From positions 1 to 24,733 of the forward strand of contig DFXX01000051.1 of the NCBI GenBank assembly GCA_002381765.1: 24,733 nucleotides of DNA, read 5' to 3'. Made by a program: the position numbers and the translations under genes. This stretch comes from Bacteriovoracaceae bacterium UBA4097 (lineage in GTDB: Bacteria > Bdellovibrionota > Bacteriovoracia > Bacteriovoracales > Bacteriovoracaceae). This document shows, one piece after another, positions 16,639-24,305 of the stretch (positions are counted from its first letter, which is position 1; each line of letters starts with the position of its first letter). The notes under the pieces were generated by a model that saw only the letters and a program-made list of their open reading frames with translations, was not told the DNA's origin and did no database searches.

Positions 16639-17063
16639 TTGCTTGGCCTCTGTGAGATTTCAATCAGAACCCCACCTGTAGTTTTTGGATGCATGAAATT
16701 GACCAGACATTCTCCGGCCCCCAGACGAGGCTCGGGATAAATAAAGCGATAGCCTTTAGAAATAAGCTCCTCGCTCTTGGCCTTGATATCTAAAACCTTA
16801 AAGCAAAGGTGATGAATCCCCTCGCCTTTCTTCTCGATATACTTATGGATCGTACTCTCAGTTGAAGTGGGCTCTAAGAGTTCAATATGAGCGTTATGAT
16901 CAACATGAGCAAAGGCGGTGATAACCATCTGATCTTTGACCTCTTCCAGTTCAGGAGCAAAGATGAGTCCCATATCTTCATAAATTTTTTTAGAAGCTTT
17001 GATATCTTTAACTGCAATAGCAATGTGATCTAATATGCAATCTTGCAATTCTGGTAATGCCAT
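16635..17063 (-). CDS. Methylmalonyl-CoA epimerase (VOC family)
   Basis: Interconverts (2R)- and (2S)-methylmalonyl-CoA, linking propionyl-CoA carboxylation with methylmalonyl-CoA mutase, as in breakdown of odd-chain fatty acids, Val and Ile. Length of 142 aa is normal. Two VOC half-repeats are visible. Likely metal ligands are His13 (LDHIAIAV), Glu61 (HIELLEP; position often Gln/Glu), His84 or His85 (GEGIHHLCF), and Glu135 (GVLIEIS). Strong ribosome site AAGGAG lies 7 nt before the ATG. The mutase and carboxylase genes are not in this window. First gene of an operon with the pseudo-rhomboid. Confidence 0.92.
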   Translation of the reverse strand: MALPELQDCILDHIAIAVKDIKASKKIYEDMGLIFAPELEEVKDQMVITAFAHVDHNAHIELLEPTSTESTIHKYIEKKGEGIHHLCFKVLDIKAKSEELISKGYRFIYPEPRLGAGECLVNFMHPKTTGGVLIEISQRPSK

Positions 17064-17085
17064 AAGAGATCTCCTTGAGGCTTCT

Positions 17086-17115
17086 ATTATGCCTTAGAAA
17101 TCCCTTCTGGATCAA
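17086..17115 (-). promoter_or_regulatory. Putative promoter of the epimerase operon
   Basis: On the minus strand TTGATC (17115-17110), 18-bp spacer, CATAAT (17091-17086). The expected start near 17079 leaves a short leader carrying AAGGAG. It lies just past the stop codon of the preceding lipoprotein gene. Confidence 0.5.
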
Positions 17116-17118
17116 TCA

Positions 17119-19110
17119 CTAAAAGTTGGGGGCAGGTACTGCGCCATTACAGGCACCTGGAGCATTGGGATCGAATGACGGGATCGTTGGTTGCACGGGC
17201 GGAACACAGGTTCCGTTCTTACAGTCACCAAATTCCTGAGTGGTGTAACACTGCTGGCGGCAAGTGGTATTTCCGAGAGTATCGGTTCCCGTTTTTACCA
17301 CCAGGCATGTTACGACTGGAGACTTCTGACACCATTCCTTAGCAATACAATAATCCCCGGAAGGTTTATTACAAAGCACGGGTGGGCTTAACAGATTATT
17401 ATGAGGGGCACACAGTCCCGAGGTACGATTACAACAAAGACTCGTGCACTGCAGATCTGTAGTACAACTCTCCCCTACATTTCGATTGCCTTCGGCAGAA
17501 GAAGATTCATAACACTGAGAAACGAGACTCTTATCCCAACAACGGTTATTAAAGCAGCACTCACTTCCTCCACAACTGGCGTTAGTGGTGCAACTCTTGA
17601 AATTATTATAGAGAACTTCATTTCCGGTATCGGTGCGATGCTGAGTCGGACGCACAAGTTGCAGCTTCACGTCTTTAGCAAGAGCTATAATGTAATCTAC
17701 ATTATTCTTATCTTTCGCGATAATCTCAATAGAAGAAGAGACATTACATGAACCAATATGCTCTAGATCCTGATTACGACTTTGAGCTCGCGCGTTCACT
17801 CCATCCATCCAAAGTGTTTTCCCTGAAGTTCCCAGGATTCGCTCACTACGAGTACCATTCACAGTACTCGAACTTAAGTGGGCCACATTGGCCGAAAGAT
17901 TAATCTTGGTAGCCAGAGGAAAGAGATAAGAATTGTAGTAAAGTCGGTTTTGCGTCGGTGAGGACTGACTATCATCCGGAAGTGGATTCGTTAAATAAAT
18001 AGGATAATCCACCCATGAGCCAGATCTAAAAAGACGCTTCTCTCCATCGAGTTCGGCAAATCGGAATTGCCAATCCTGACTATTCACCAAGCGGTATGGT
18101 CCGCGATAGTAATAATTTGTACCGTTAATTACCGCTGGATCCCAAATCGAAGTGGGATAAGTGAATTTCACATCGATGGAATCGGTCCCAGTGATACCAG
18201 CTGGCTCACTGAAGTTATAAGTTCCCGCTATATTCATAGCCGTGAGTGGCATGGTATCAGGCAGAGGCTTTAAAAGCTTCTGGTACATCTGATCTTGTAA
18301 ATAGCCAGCACCGGTGGTGGTTTTTACCTGTGGTAATGATGGAGTCAGGGGCACCATGACAGAATTTGATTCTTGAATAAGTCCCTGATCCATGACTTTA
18401 GCATAAGCATAGAGACACTCTTCTTCCGGCTGATCAGGATTAGACTGAAGCCCATCACAGGCGCCAACTCCAGAGAAAGTGGGATCATCTTCCACTCTCA
18501 AACCACGACAGTATAGACCCGTATCGCGATTATCCTGAACTGGCTCATCGCCAGCTGAGAAATCATATTCATTATAATCAAACAGATCATATGGAAGTCT
18601 GATATTTCGGAAAGGTTCTCCACGTAAATCAAGAACCAAGACATGGATTCCTGTCTGTGGGGTGATTCCTGGTGCCTGAGTAACGGTTCCCGGAATAATC
18701 ACCGGCTCACGTCCCACACCAAACTTAAAGCGCACTTTGACGTGATTGCTCGCCAAGGTTCCAATATTGATACCAGCTACATAAAGCCGGCCTTGAAAAT
18801 TTTTGGGAAGTGTGAGCTTTCGAACATAACTTCCCCCTCCAGCATAACCGGTACCGGGAGAATAATAGGGATCGGTTGAAAGATTGGGTTCAATCAAATG
18901 CCTGATTTCAACTTTAGGTGGAAGAGTCGTACCACTGCCTACTCCACCCGTTGTGGGAATGGCCCCATTGCCACTGCCAGCGGAAGTTCCACTCTCGGCT
19001 GCATAACTACTTCTAGAAGTGGGAACATCGGAAGGCATACAGGATGAGAGAATGAAACTCATCACCAATAGCTGACTTAAAATTTTCTTCCCTAAAACAA
19101 ACATTTCCAT
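17119..19110 (-). CDS. Large lipoprotein with Cys-rich C-terminal region, unknown function
   Basis: A 663-aa exported lipoprotein. The frame is open to 19446, but I start at ATG 19110: the protein then begins with a lipoprotein signal (MEMFVLGKKILSQLLVMSF, lipobox LSSC), and GAGG lies 9 nt upstream. After the Cys comes a Ser/Gly-rich linker (SGTSAGSGNGAIPTTGGVGSG), then about 400 residues of probable beta structure. From about residue 515 the protein is dense in paired cysteines (CTTNASCGGSECCFNNRC, CTTDLQCTSLCCNRTSGLC), resembling Dickkopf-type disulfide repeats. Probably outer-membrane or surface exposed and disulfide bonded. Adhesion or host/prey contact is speculation. No close family recognised. 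Confidence 0.85.
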   Translation of the reverse strand: MEMFVLGKKILSQLLVMSFILSSCMPSDVPTSRSSYAAESGTSAGSGNGAIPTTGGVGSGTTLPPKVEIRHLIEPNLSTDPYYSPGTGYAGGGSYVRKLTLPKNFQGRLYVAGINIGTLASNHVKVRFKFGVGREPVIIPGTVTQAPGITPQTGIHVLVLDLRGEPFRNIRLPYDLFDYNEYDFSAGDEPVQDNRDTGLYCRGLRVEDDPTFSGVGACDGLQSNPDQPEEECLYAYAKVMDQGLIQESNSVMVPLTPSLPQVKTTTGAGYLQDQMYQKLLKPLPDTMPLTAMNIAGTYNFSEPAGITGTDSIDVKFTYPTSIWDPAVINGTNYYYRGPYRLVNSQDWQFRFAELDGEKRLFRSGSWVDYPIYLTNPLPDDSQSSPTQNRLYYNSYLFPLATKINLSANVAHLSSSTVNGTRSERILGTSGKTLWMDGVNARAQSRNQDLEHIGSCNVSSSIEIIAKDKNNVDYIIALAKDVKLQLVRPTQHRTDTGNEVLYNNFKSCTTNASCGGSECCFNNRCWDKSLVSQCYESSSAEGNRNVGESCTTDLQCTSLCCNRTSGLCAPHNNLLSPPVLCNKPSGDYCIAKEWCQKSPVVTCLVVKTGTDTLGNTTCRQQCYTTQEFGDCKNGTCVPPVQPTIPSFDPNAPGACNGAVPAPNF

Positions 19111-19357
19111 GGTCTTTGACCTCAAGAGACATTTCGGTCTCTGGATTAAATTCTTAATATTATTATCCTTCAGACTGGAATGGTAAGATATGCTAGTGGA
19201 TCGAGAGTTGAAATTTTGAGGACTTAGGAAAGTGGGGAGAGAAGAGGAAAAGCAAGTTTTGCCTCTTAGAAATGGCAACCTGGCACCCTTTGGAGCTTTT
19301 AAAGAGTTCAGGCCTTGGTACAATAGAAGGACCGAGAGCCAAATTCTTGCCTTTCGA

Positions 19358-19422
19358 GTGTTCTTAATGAACACAAAAGAGGCGACTACAATCAAACTTG
19401 CAGGTCGGTTTGAGTCGCCTCT
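19358..19422. other. Tandem hairpins, possible structured RNA
   Basis: First hairpin: GTGTTC-TTAAT-GAACAC (19358-19374). Second: AGAGGCGACT (19378-19387) with AGTCGCCTCT (19413-19422), a perfect 10-bp stem. It contains an inner CAAAC/GTTTG stem (19393-19397, 19408-19412), a bulge ACAAT and a 10-nt loop. Read on the minus strand, the long stem is followed by TTTTGTGTT and could end a short transcript. No known RNA family matched. Confidence 0.45.
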
Positions 19423-19534
19423 CTTTCCTTGAGGGACTGTTTGCAATCGAATATGACAAGTTTGATTTTGATAAGTGATGGGAAGTTTAGTGAACTTGAT
19501 TCAGCGAAGTAATATAATGGCGGATGTTTTTGGT

Positions 19535-19561
19535 AAAAAAAAAGGCCAGCAATCGCTGGCC
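19535..19561 (-). terminator. Rho-independent terminator of the asparaginase/nuclease operon
   Basis: Minus strand: GGCCAGC-GATT-GCTGGCC stem (19561-19544) followed by nine T (19543-19535), just after the nuclease stop codon. Classical structure. Confidence 0.92.
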
Positions 19562-19569
19562 AAGAAAAG

Positions 19570-20397
19570 TTATTTTAAATTCTCATTGAGTAAAAGAGCT
19601 AACCTCACCCCTGCCTGATGCAAACGCTTCTGGGCCACTGGTAAAAATTGATAACTGTATTCATAGCCAAGCTTAGGCATATGCTTTTTTGAAACTTCTT
19701 TCTGACAGTAAGAAAGACCCTTCTTCTTTTTACTCTTCTTTACTTCATCTGGATAAACCGAGGCACGGATATCTTTTGATTCCTGTGCCCACACCATGAC
19801 ATCATTCTTCTGCCAGCTCTTGATTTCTTTTTCATCTGCTTTCTCATTAAGAAAACGAGTCATTTCCGTGAAGCTGAGTTTAGTGAACTCAAGCATGCCC
19901 TCATCCCATAAAGCATGAAGAGAAGTTTGATTATCATGGAAAAGAACCTGGCAGTAGTTCCCTCCTCGATCATGACCATTTCCCACGTGAAGAGGCATGT
20001 GAACATCCCCTACTAAATGAACCAAGAATCTTAAAGCAAAGACTTTTTTATCATCCGAAGACTTCTTATCCTTCAAGATTTTTAGCTGCTCTTTTATAGA
20101 GGTCACTAAGCTTCCTGAAGAATGAGACTCATCGTGCTTTTTCATCTCATCTGGCCAGTCCGTGTAGTGCCACTTGAAAGTGTAACCGTACTCCTTGGGA
20201 TTCGACTTGATTTCATCCGACCAGTTAGAAGCCTGGGCCAGGCTCTCGCCTTTAAGAATATTCTTCACTGCTTTTTGAGCATCTTTTGAGAGATGCATCT
20301 GAGCTATCTCGCCCACCACGCGATGACCAGTTGGGCCCCAAGCAAAGGCATTAGCAGATAAGAAAAAAGAAACTACTAACCAGCACCAGCTCTTCAT
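19570..20397 (-). CDS. S1/P1-type zinc nuclease, exported
   Basis: A 275-aa secreted nuclease that cleaves single-stranded DNA and RNA to 5'-nucleotides using three zinc ions. Signal peptide 1-19 ends AFA, and the mature protein begins with Trp20, whose amino group is a zinc ligand in this family. The nine ligands line up as Trp20, His25, Asp61, His77, His127, Asp131, His137, His161 and Asp165, with family spacing (VHLVGDVHMPLHV and LHALWDEG). One notable feature is a basic insert, KKSKKKKG, near residue 235. The start ATG overlaps the asparaginase-like gene stop by 4 nt. In a predator or scavenger such an enzyme would digest nucleic acids outside the cytoplasm. Confidence 0.93.
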   Translation of the reverse strand: MKSWCWLVVSFFLSANAFAWGPTGHRVVGEIAQMHLSKDAQKAVKNILKGESLAQASNWSDEIKSNPKEYGYTFKWHYTDWPDEMKKHDESHSSGSLVTSIKEQLKILKDKKSSDDKKVFALRFLVHLVGDVHMPLHVGNGHDRGGNYCQVLFHDNQTSLHALWDEGMLEFTKLSFTEMTRFLNEKADEKEIKSWQKNDVMVWAQESKDIRASVYPDEVKKSKKKKGLSYCQKEVSKKHMPKLGYEYSYQFLPVAQKRLHQAGVRLALLLNENLK

Positions 20398-20918
20398 GAA
20401 TCGATCTCCTCAAAGGTTCCGCGAACTTTATTTTTTCTGACGTTAGGAACATGGAAAAGCTTTCCATGGAAAGTAACATAATAGCCGGGCTTCATAAGCC
20501 TCGCTGCAAAGATCGCCTCGATGACATTTTGAGACGCGTCCGAATCATCAAAACCCAAAGGCTTCATAGCACCCGTAAAGACAACCGGAACTGAGACCTC
20601 TGGAAAATGCTCAAAGCAGTGCTTAGAGGTCAAATCCATCGTATCGGTCCCATGCAGGACCACTATTGGGTTATTATTTTTCGAGTGCTCTTTAATGGAC
20701 TTTAAAATGAATTCCCGATCCTGATCATCCATCTGCAGGGAGTCTTTCGACATAATCACATGGACCTGGATCTCAGTATAAGGAAGGCGTAATTTTTGAA
20801 GGATTTTATTCCTGACGATGGTATCCCGATTATGAAGAGAACCTTCAAATTCGTCATATATCTTCTCAATGGTTCCACCAGTGGTGAGAATGGTGGTTGG
20901 TAAAATTAAATTTCCCAT
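20394..20918 (-). CDS. Single-domain asparaginase-like protein
   Basis: A 174-aa protein matching only the N-terminal catalytic domain of L-asparaginases. ATG 20918 is preferred over 20954 because AGGA lies 5 nt before it and TTGGTIEK then falls near the N-terminus. Conserved residues are the nucleophile region TGGT (Thr16), HGTDTM (the Thr-Asp pair) and FTGAMKP. Classical enzymes are about 330 aa with a C-terminal domain that completes the active site. Short stand-alone proteins of about 165 aa with VRKNK near the end are a known type, so this is not a truncation. No signal peptide; cytoplasmic. Activity on Asn is likely but unproven. Coupled to the S1/P1 nuclease by a 4-nt overlap. Confidence 0.85.
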   Translation of the reverse strand: MGNLILPTTILTTGGTIEKIYDEFEGSLHNRDTIVRNKILQKLRLPYTEIQVHVIMSKDSLQMDDQDREFILKSIKEHSKNNNPIVVLHGTDTMDLTSKHCFEHFPEVSVPVVFTGAMKPLGFDDSDASQNVIEAIFAARLMKPGYYVTFHGKLFHVPNVRKNKVRGTFEEIDS

Positions 20919-20929
20919 AGTTCCTACCC

Positions 20930-20957
20930 TTGACGTTAATGAATTCGAGCCCATATT
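20930..20957 (+). promoter_or_regulatory. Possible promoter of htpG
   Basis: TTGACG (20930-20935), 16-bp spacer, CATATT (20952-20957), giving a start near 20964 and a leader of about 54 nt before the htpG ATG. It lies in the divergent region with the asparaginase-like gene. No CIRCE-type inverted repeat was seen. Confidence 0.4.
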
Positions 20958-21017
20958 TTGTAGGTATTATTACGCTAAATGACAAGATTACAATGTGATA
21001 TCACTTCTGGAGGAACT

Positions 21018-22916
21018 ATGACGACTCGTAAAGGCTCGATTTCAGTAAAAACCAATGACATTTTTCCCATCATCAAAAAATGGCTTTACTCGGAGCACGA
21101 TATTTTCGTGAGAGAACTCGTCTCTAACGCCTGTGACGCGATCACCAAAAGAGGTACTCTTGCCCGCTCTCAGGGTTATGAAATCCCAGAGGGTAAGGTA
21201 ACCGTTGAGGTCAATAAGGCCGAGCGAGTGATCACGATTTCAGATAATGGTCTAGGTATGACAGAAGCCGAAGTGGAAAAATACATCGCTCAGCTGGCCT
21301 TCTCGGGTGCTCAGGAATTTGTTCAGAAAATGAAAGACCTTGGCGATACCTCTACTAAGGATGAAATCATTGGTAAATTCGGTCTTGGTTTCTACTCTTC
21401 TTTCATGGTGGCAGAAAAAGTTGAAGTAGAATCTCTCTCTATGGTCCCAGGATCAACACCAACTAAGTGGACTTGCCATGGTGACACGGATTATGAATTC
21501 GATGAATCAACTAAGAGCGAAGTTGGTACCACTATCAAACTTTTCATCGGGACTGACGGAGAAGAATTTCTAGACGCCTGGAAGCTGCGTGAGACTCTGA
21601 CTCACTACTGTGATTTCATGCCTTACCCAATCGCTCTGATCAACGCTGAGAAGAAAGAAGGCGAAGAGAAGACCGAAGAAAATAAAGAAGAAATCATCAA
21701 CGAGACCACTCCTCTATGGAAAAAAGAGCCAGCGAATTTAAAAGATGAGGACTATAAGGACTTCTACCGCAAGATGTTCCCGATGGAGCAGGAGCCACTT
21801 TTCTGGCTTCACCTAAATGTAGACCATCCTTTCACTCTTCAAGGTGTGCTCTTCTTCCCTAAGCTTAATCAATCTAAGCCAATTCAGGAAAATGGCATCA
21901 AGCTCTACTCTAAACAGGTCTTCGTCTCTGATAATGTGAAGAATGTTGTGCCTGATTTCTTGGGTCTCTTAAAGGGTGCGATCGATTCAGTGGACATTCC
22001 ACTAAACGTATCTCGTTCTGCCCTTCAAGGGGACCCGAATATTAAGAAGATCTCTAACTACATCATTAAGAAAGTGGCCGAGAGCTTAAAGAAGCTCTTC
22101 AATACTGATCGCGAGCGCTATGAGAAGGCCTGGGAAGATATTGGTCTTTTCGTAAAATACGGATGTATGCAGGATACGAAGTTCGATGAAGTCATGAGAA
22201 AGTTTGTTCTCTTTAAAAACTCTGAAGGCAAACTCGTAACTCTAGAAGAGTATCAAGCAAGTATTCCAGAAGCCGCAAAAGAGAAGCTCAAAGATAAATA
22301 CGTATACTTTGAGAAGAATCAAAGTGATGAGTCTCTTAGAAAGCAGCTTCTGGCTGAAGGCATCCACGTGCTTGAAACCGATCAGTATATCGATCCTCAC
22401 TTCATGCAGCACGCTGAGATGAAAAAGTTAGGTGAACAAGGCTATCAGTTCTCTGCCATCGATTCAGAAGTCGAGAACCTCCTTGATTCAGCTGCCACTA
22501 CTGAAGATGACATCAAAGTAAAAGACTTCTTTAAGGAAGTTCTCGTGGGCGATAACAAGGAACTAGAAGGAAAGCTAGATGTAGATGTGAAAAGCCTAAA
22601 GAACTCAGCTTCCAGTGCTTACTTCAAGGTAGATGAGAGCATGAAGCGCTTCCAGCAGATGACAAAATCTATGGGGCAAACGGCCTTTGCTATGCCAATC
22701 AAGAAAACCTTAGTGGTTAACCCAAATAATGCTCTTATTAAGAATGCTTTCAAGATTTGGGAGAAAGGTGAGAAAAAAGAGCTTGCTCAGAAGATCTGTC
22801 ACCATGTGCAAGATCTAGCGAGCATCTCATCTGAAGGACTCTCTCCAGAGGATAAGGAGAAGTTTGTTAATCGCTCTCAGGATCTGGTTCAGGAGCTTTC
22901 TCAGTATATTGTTTAA
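21018..22916 (+). CDS. htpG: Chaperone protein HtpG (Hsp90)
   Basis: Bacterial Hsp90, an ATP-dependent homodimeric chaperone of the cytoplasm. The start is ATG 21018, with GGAGGA 4 nt upstream, not the in-frame ATG at 20979. This gives 632 aa, the usual size. The N-terminal GHKL ATPase domain has Glu33 and Asn37 (RELVSNACDAITK), DNGLGMT, and the lid motif GKFGLGFYSSFMVA. A charged linker rich in Glu/Lys sits at about 210-228. The middle domain has the conserved VDSVDIPLNVSRSALQ with its catalytic Arg. The C-terminal dimerisation domain is complete. Single gene followed by a hairpin. Confidence 0.97.
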   Translation: MTTRKGSISVKTNDIFPIIKKWLYSEHDIFVRELVSNACDAITKRGTLARSQGYEIPEGKVTVEVNKAERVITISDNGLGMTEAEVEKYIAQLAFSGAQEFVQKMKDLGDTSTKDEIIGKFGLGFYSSFMVAEKVEVESLSMVPGSTPTKWTCHGDTDYEFDESTKSEVGTTIKLFIGTDGEEFLDAWKLRETLTHYCDFMPYPIALINAEKKEGEEKTEENKEEIINETTPLWKKEPANLKDEDYKDFYRKMFPMEQEPLFWLHLNVDHPFTLQGVLFFPKLNQSKPIQENGIKLYSKQVFVSDNVKNVVPDFLGLLKGAIDSVDIPLNVSRSALQGDPNIKKISNYIIKKVAESLKKLFNTDRERYEKAWEDIGLFVKYGCMQDTKFDEVMRKFVLFKNSEGKLVTLEEYQASIPEAAKEKLKDKYVYFEKNQSDESLRKQLLAEGIHVLETDQYIDPHFMQHAEMKKLGEQGYQFSAIDSEVENLLDSAATTEDDIKVKDFFKEVLVGDNKELEGKLDVDVKSLKNSASSAYFKVDESMKRFQQMTKSMGQTAFAMPIKKTLVVNPNNALIKNAFKIWEKGEKKELAQKICHHVQDLASISSEGLSPEDKEKFVNRSQDLVQELSQYIV

Positions 22917-22924
22917 TTTCAAGG

Positions 22925-22942
22925 GGCCCGGGAAACCGGGCC
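22925..22942 (+). terminator. Hairpin after htpG
   Basis: GGCCCGG-GAAA-CCGGGCC, a 7-bp GC-only stem with a GAAA tetraloop, 9 nt after the htpG stop. Followed by TATATCAC, not a T-tract, so termination is probable but not certain. Confidence 0.6.
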
Positions 22943-23056
22943 TATATCACTTCTCTCGTAACTTCCGACGGACTTATTACTAAATTCTTCTCAGGATCCT
23001 TCATCGCTTTAGTCAAAAAACCTTCGTAGTAGAATTTGTATTACTCCCCGCCTAAC

Positions 23057-23097
23057 AAAAAAAAACGGATACTGATTTTTAAGGTCGGCATCCGTTT
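23057..23097 (-). terminator. Terminator of the small exported-protein operon
   Basis: Minus strand: AAACGGAT (23097-23090) pairs with ATCCGTTT (23070-23063), with further partial pairing inside, and runs straight into T-tract 23065-23057. About 40 nt after the stop of the 118-aa gene. Confidence 0.85.
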
Positions 23098-23139
23098 ACA
23101 TGACTTTTTGACTTTAACAAAATTGAGCTTGTAATGGCG

Positions 23140-23496
23140 CTAGTCTTTCAGACACTTGTAGCGTGATATCATTCTACTTCCTAAGACAATGTGATCAGAT
23201 CCAAAGACAGACATTTCAAATGCATCATAGCTATTTGAATAGTTTACGACTTCAAGAGCGTAAGAATTTTCATTCGTCCTAGCATCATAGAGATATAAAT
23301 AAACGGATTCATACTCACTCTGACTAATTACTTGAGGGACTTCATTAATTTCTAATTTCTTATAGATATTACTAACTGGATCGCCTTGAAGTTTGATTTC
23401 TCCAACATTCTCTCCCCAAGTTGGGCCGCAAGTATATACATTTGCAAATGATGAAAGGCTCAATAAAGCTAAACATGTAATCAATAATATTTTCAC
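23140..23496 (-). CDS. Small exported protein, unknown function (118 aa)
   Basis: Begins with GTG at 23496 (no ATG in place), with AAGGGGG 5 nt upstream. Residues 1-18 are a signal peptide (LALLSLSSFA, cleavage before NVYTC). The mature part is about 100 residues with two Cys, one near the N-terminus (VYTCGP) and one near the C-terminus (RYKCLKD), which could form a disulfide. The middle looks beta-rich (ESVYLYLYDAR, ALEVVNYSNS). Its signal peptide is very similar to that of the upstream gene (both contain SLSSFAN), and the two are only 14 nt apart, so they form one operon and may be distant relatives. I recognise no family. Confidence 0.75.
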   Translation of the reverse strand: MKILLITCLALLSLSSFANVYTCGPTWGENVGEIKLQGDPVSNIYKKLEINEVPQVISQSEYESVYLYLYDARTNENSYALEVVNYSNSYDAFEMSVFGSDHIVLGSRMISRYKCLKD

Positions 23497-23510
23497 AATT
23501 CCCCCTTAGA

Positions 23511-23945
23511 TTATTTCTTCATTACAAGACTCATTTGTCCTGTCGAGTTATCAGTCATTGTTCCTGTGAAGAGATTTATATTTTGCTTAAAATCGAGGTC
23601 AAGAGTGAAGTTAATCGAAGAAATTTCACTTTCACTAAGATTACGACCATCAGAGTTACCAGACACAGCAGTGTAGCTTTTACAGATCCTATTGGCCCCG
23701 CAACGTCCATTACTTTCAGCAACAGAAATTTGCATGATGTCTCCTAAATCATCTGAAAATCTAGCTGACAAATAACTTCTTCCATTAACTCTACCTACAT
23801 CTGAGATACAGATTTGCGTCGCTTTGTATGGAGACCAATTAACTAATCCCATTTTTGATGGGCCTTTACCATTCACAAAATTGTAGCAATTTGCAAAAGA
23901 CGATAATGAGAAGACAGAAAGAACAAGTAACAATGTTATTTTCAT
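23511..23945 (-). CDS. Small exported protein, unknown function (144 aa)
   Basis: ATG start with a clean AAGGAG 5 nt upstream. Signal peptide 1-18 (LLLVLSVFSLSSFA, cleavage before NCYNF). The mature part is about 126 residues with four Cys (NCYNF, QICIS, GRCGANRICKS), which is compatible with two disulfides, and has a likely beta structure (SYLSARFSDD, INFTLDLDF). First gene of a two-gene operon with the 118-aa protein. It lies in an AT-rich stretch. No family recognised. A TATAAA about 35 nt before the ATG on this strand is a possible -10 box without a good -35. Confidence 0.78.
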   Translation of the reverse strand: MKITLLLVLSVFSLSSFANCYNFVNGKGPSKMGLVNWSPYKATQICISDVGRVNGRSYLSARFSDDLGDIMQISVAESNGRCGANRICKSYTAVSGNSDGRNLSESEISSINFTLDLDFKQNINLFTGTMTDNSTGQMSLVMKK

Positions 23946-24305
23946 AATAACTCCTTAAATTTTACTACCGTAATTTTATAGATAAGTTAAACATTTATTA
24001 GCGTTCTATTATCATTCTCTTAATAAGTTCAATTGAAAGTTAAATATTTGTAAAAAGGTAAGAGTTAGATATTTATCTAACTTAATAAAACCTTTGTTTT
24101 GATTTATATATGAACTGCAAAAGATCCTCGACACACCAGTTTGGAGAGATGGTCTGGTAAATTCATTATAATCGACACAATATTCTAAGCAGTTACCACG
24201 GAATCGTCTAACTTCTATACAGATCTTGTAATAAATTCTCCTCCCCTCTTTCTCATTAGGTTTTGTGATAAAAATGGAATCAATACTATAAAAACCAGGA
24301 CGACC
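23946..24305. other. 360-bp AT-rich intergenic region
   Basis: Separates the exported-protein operon from the divergent 132-aa gene. It contains two palindromes: TTCAATTGAA near 24030, and a hairpin AGTTAGAT-ATTT-ATCTAACT (24063-24082). It also holds the promoter of the plus-strand gene. I found no ORF with a ribosome site. Confidence 0.4.
24263..24292 (+). promoter_or_regulatory. Putative promoter of the 132-aa exported protein
   Basis: TTGTGA (24263-24268), 18-bp spacer, TATAAA (24287-24292). The start would fall about 6 nt before the ATG, giving a very short leader that contains AGGA only at its edge. Confidence 0.45.

Larger units (their letters stand above)
19111..19569. other. 459-bp intergenic region with two adjacent hairpins
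   Basis: Between the lipoprotein and nuclease genes (both minus strand). It holds a terminator for the nuclease operon (19535-19561), two neighbouring hairpins (19358-19374 and 19378-19422), and a 6-bp hairpin AGAGAC-N6-GTCTCT (19125-19142) just before the lipoprotein ribosome site. Open frames in it on both strands (for example 19232-19432 plus) have no ribosome site or recognisable protein, and I do not call them. Confidence 0.5.

Noticed and set aside
19111..19446. N-terminal extension of 112 residues on the Cys-rich lipoprotein
   Set aside because: The lipoprotein signal and ribosome site start at 19110; the extension is basic and Ser-rich, has no ribosome site, and covers the hairpin region.
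20394..20918. Asparaginase as a truncated pseudogene
   Set aside because: Short one-domain relatives of the same length exist, and the frame is intact and coupled to the next gene.
24063..24082. AT-rich hairpin AGTTAGAT-ATTT-ATCTAACT as a terminator
   Set aside because: It does not follow a stop codon on either strand and has no T-tract; it may be an operator or chance in AT-rich DNA.
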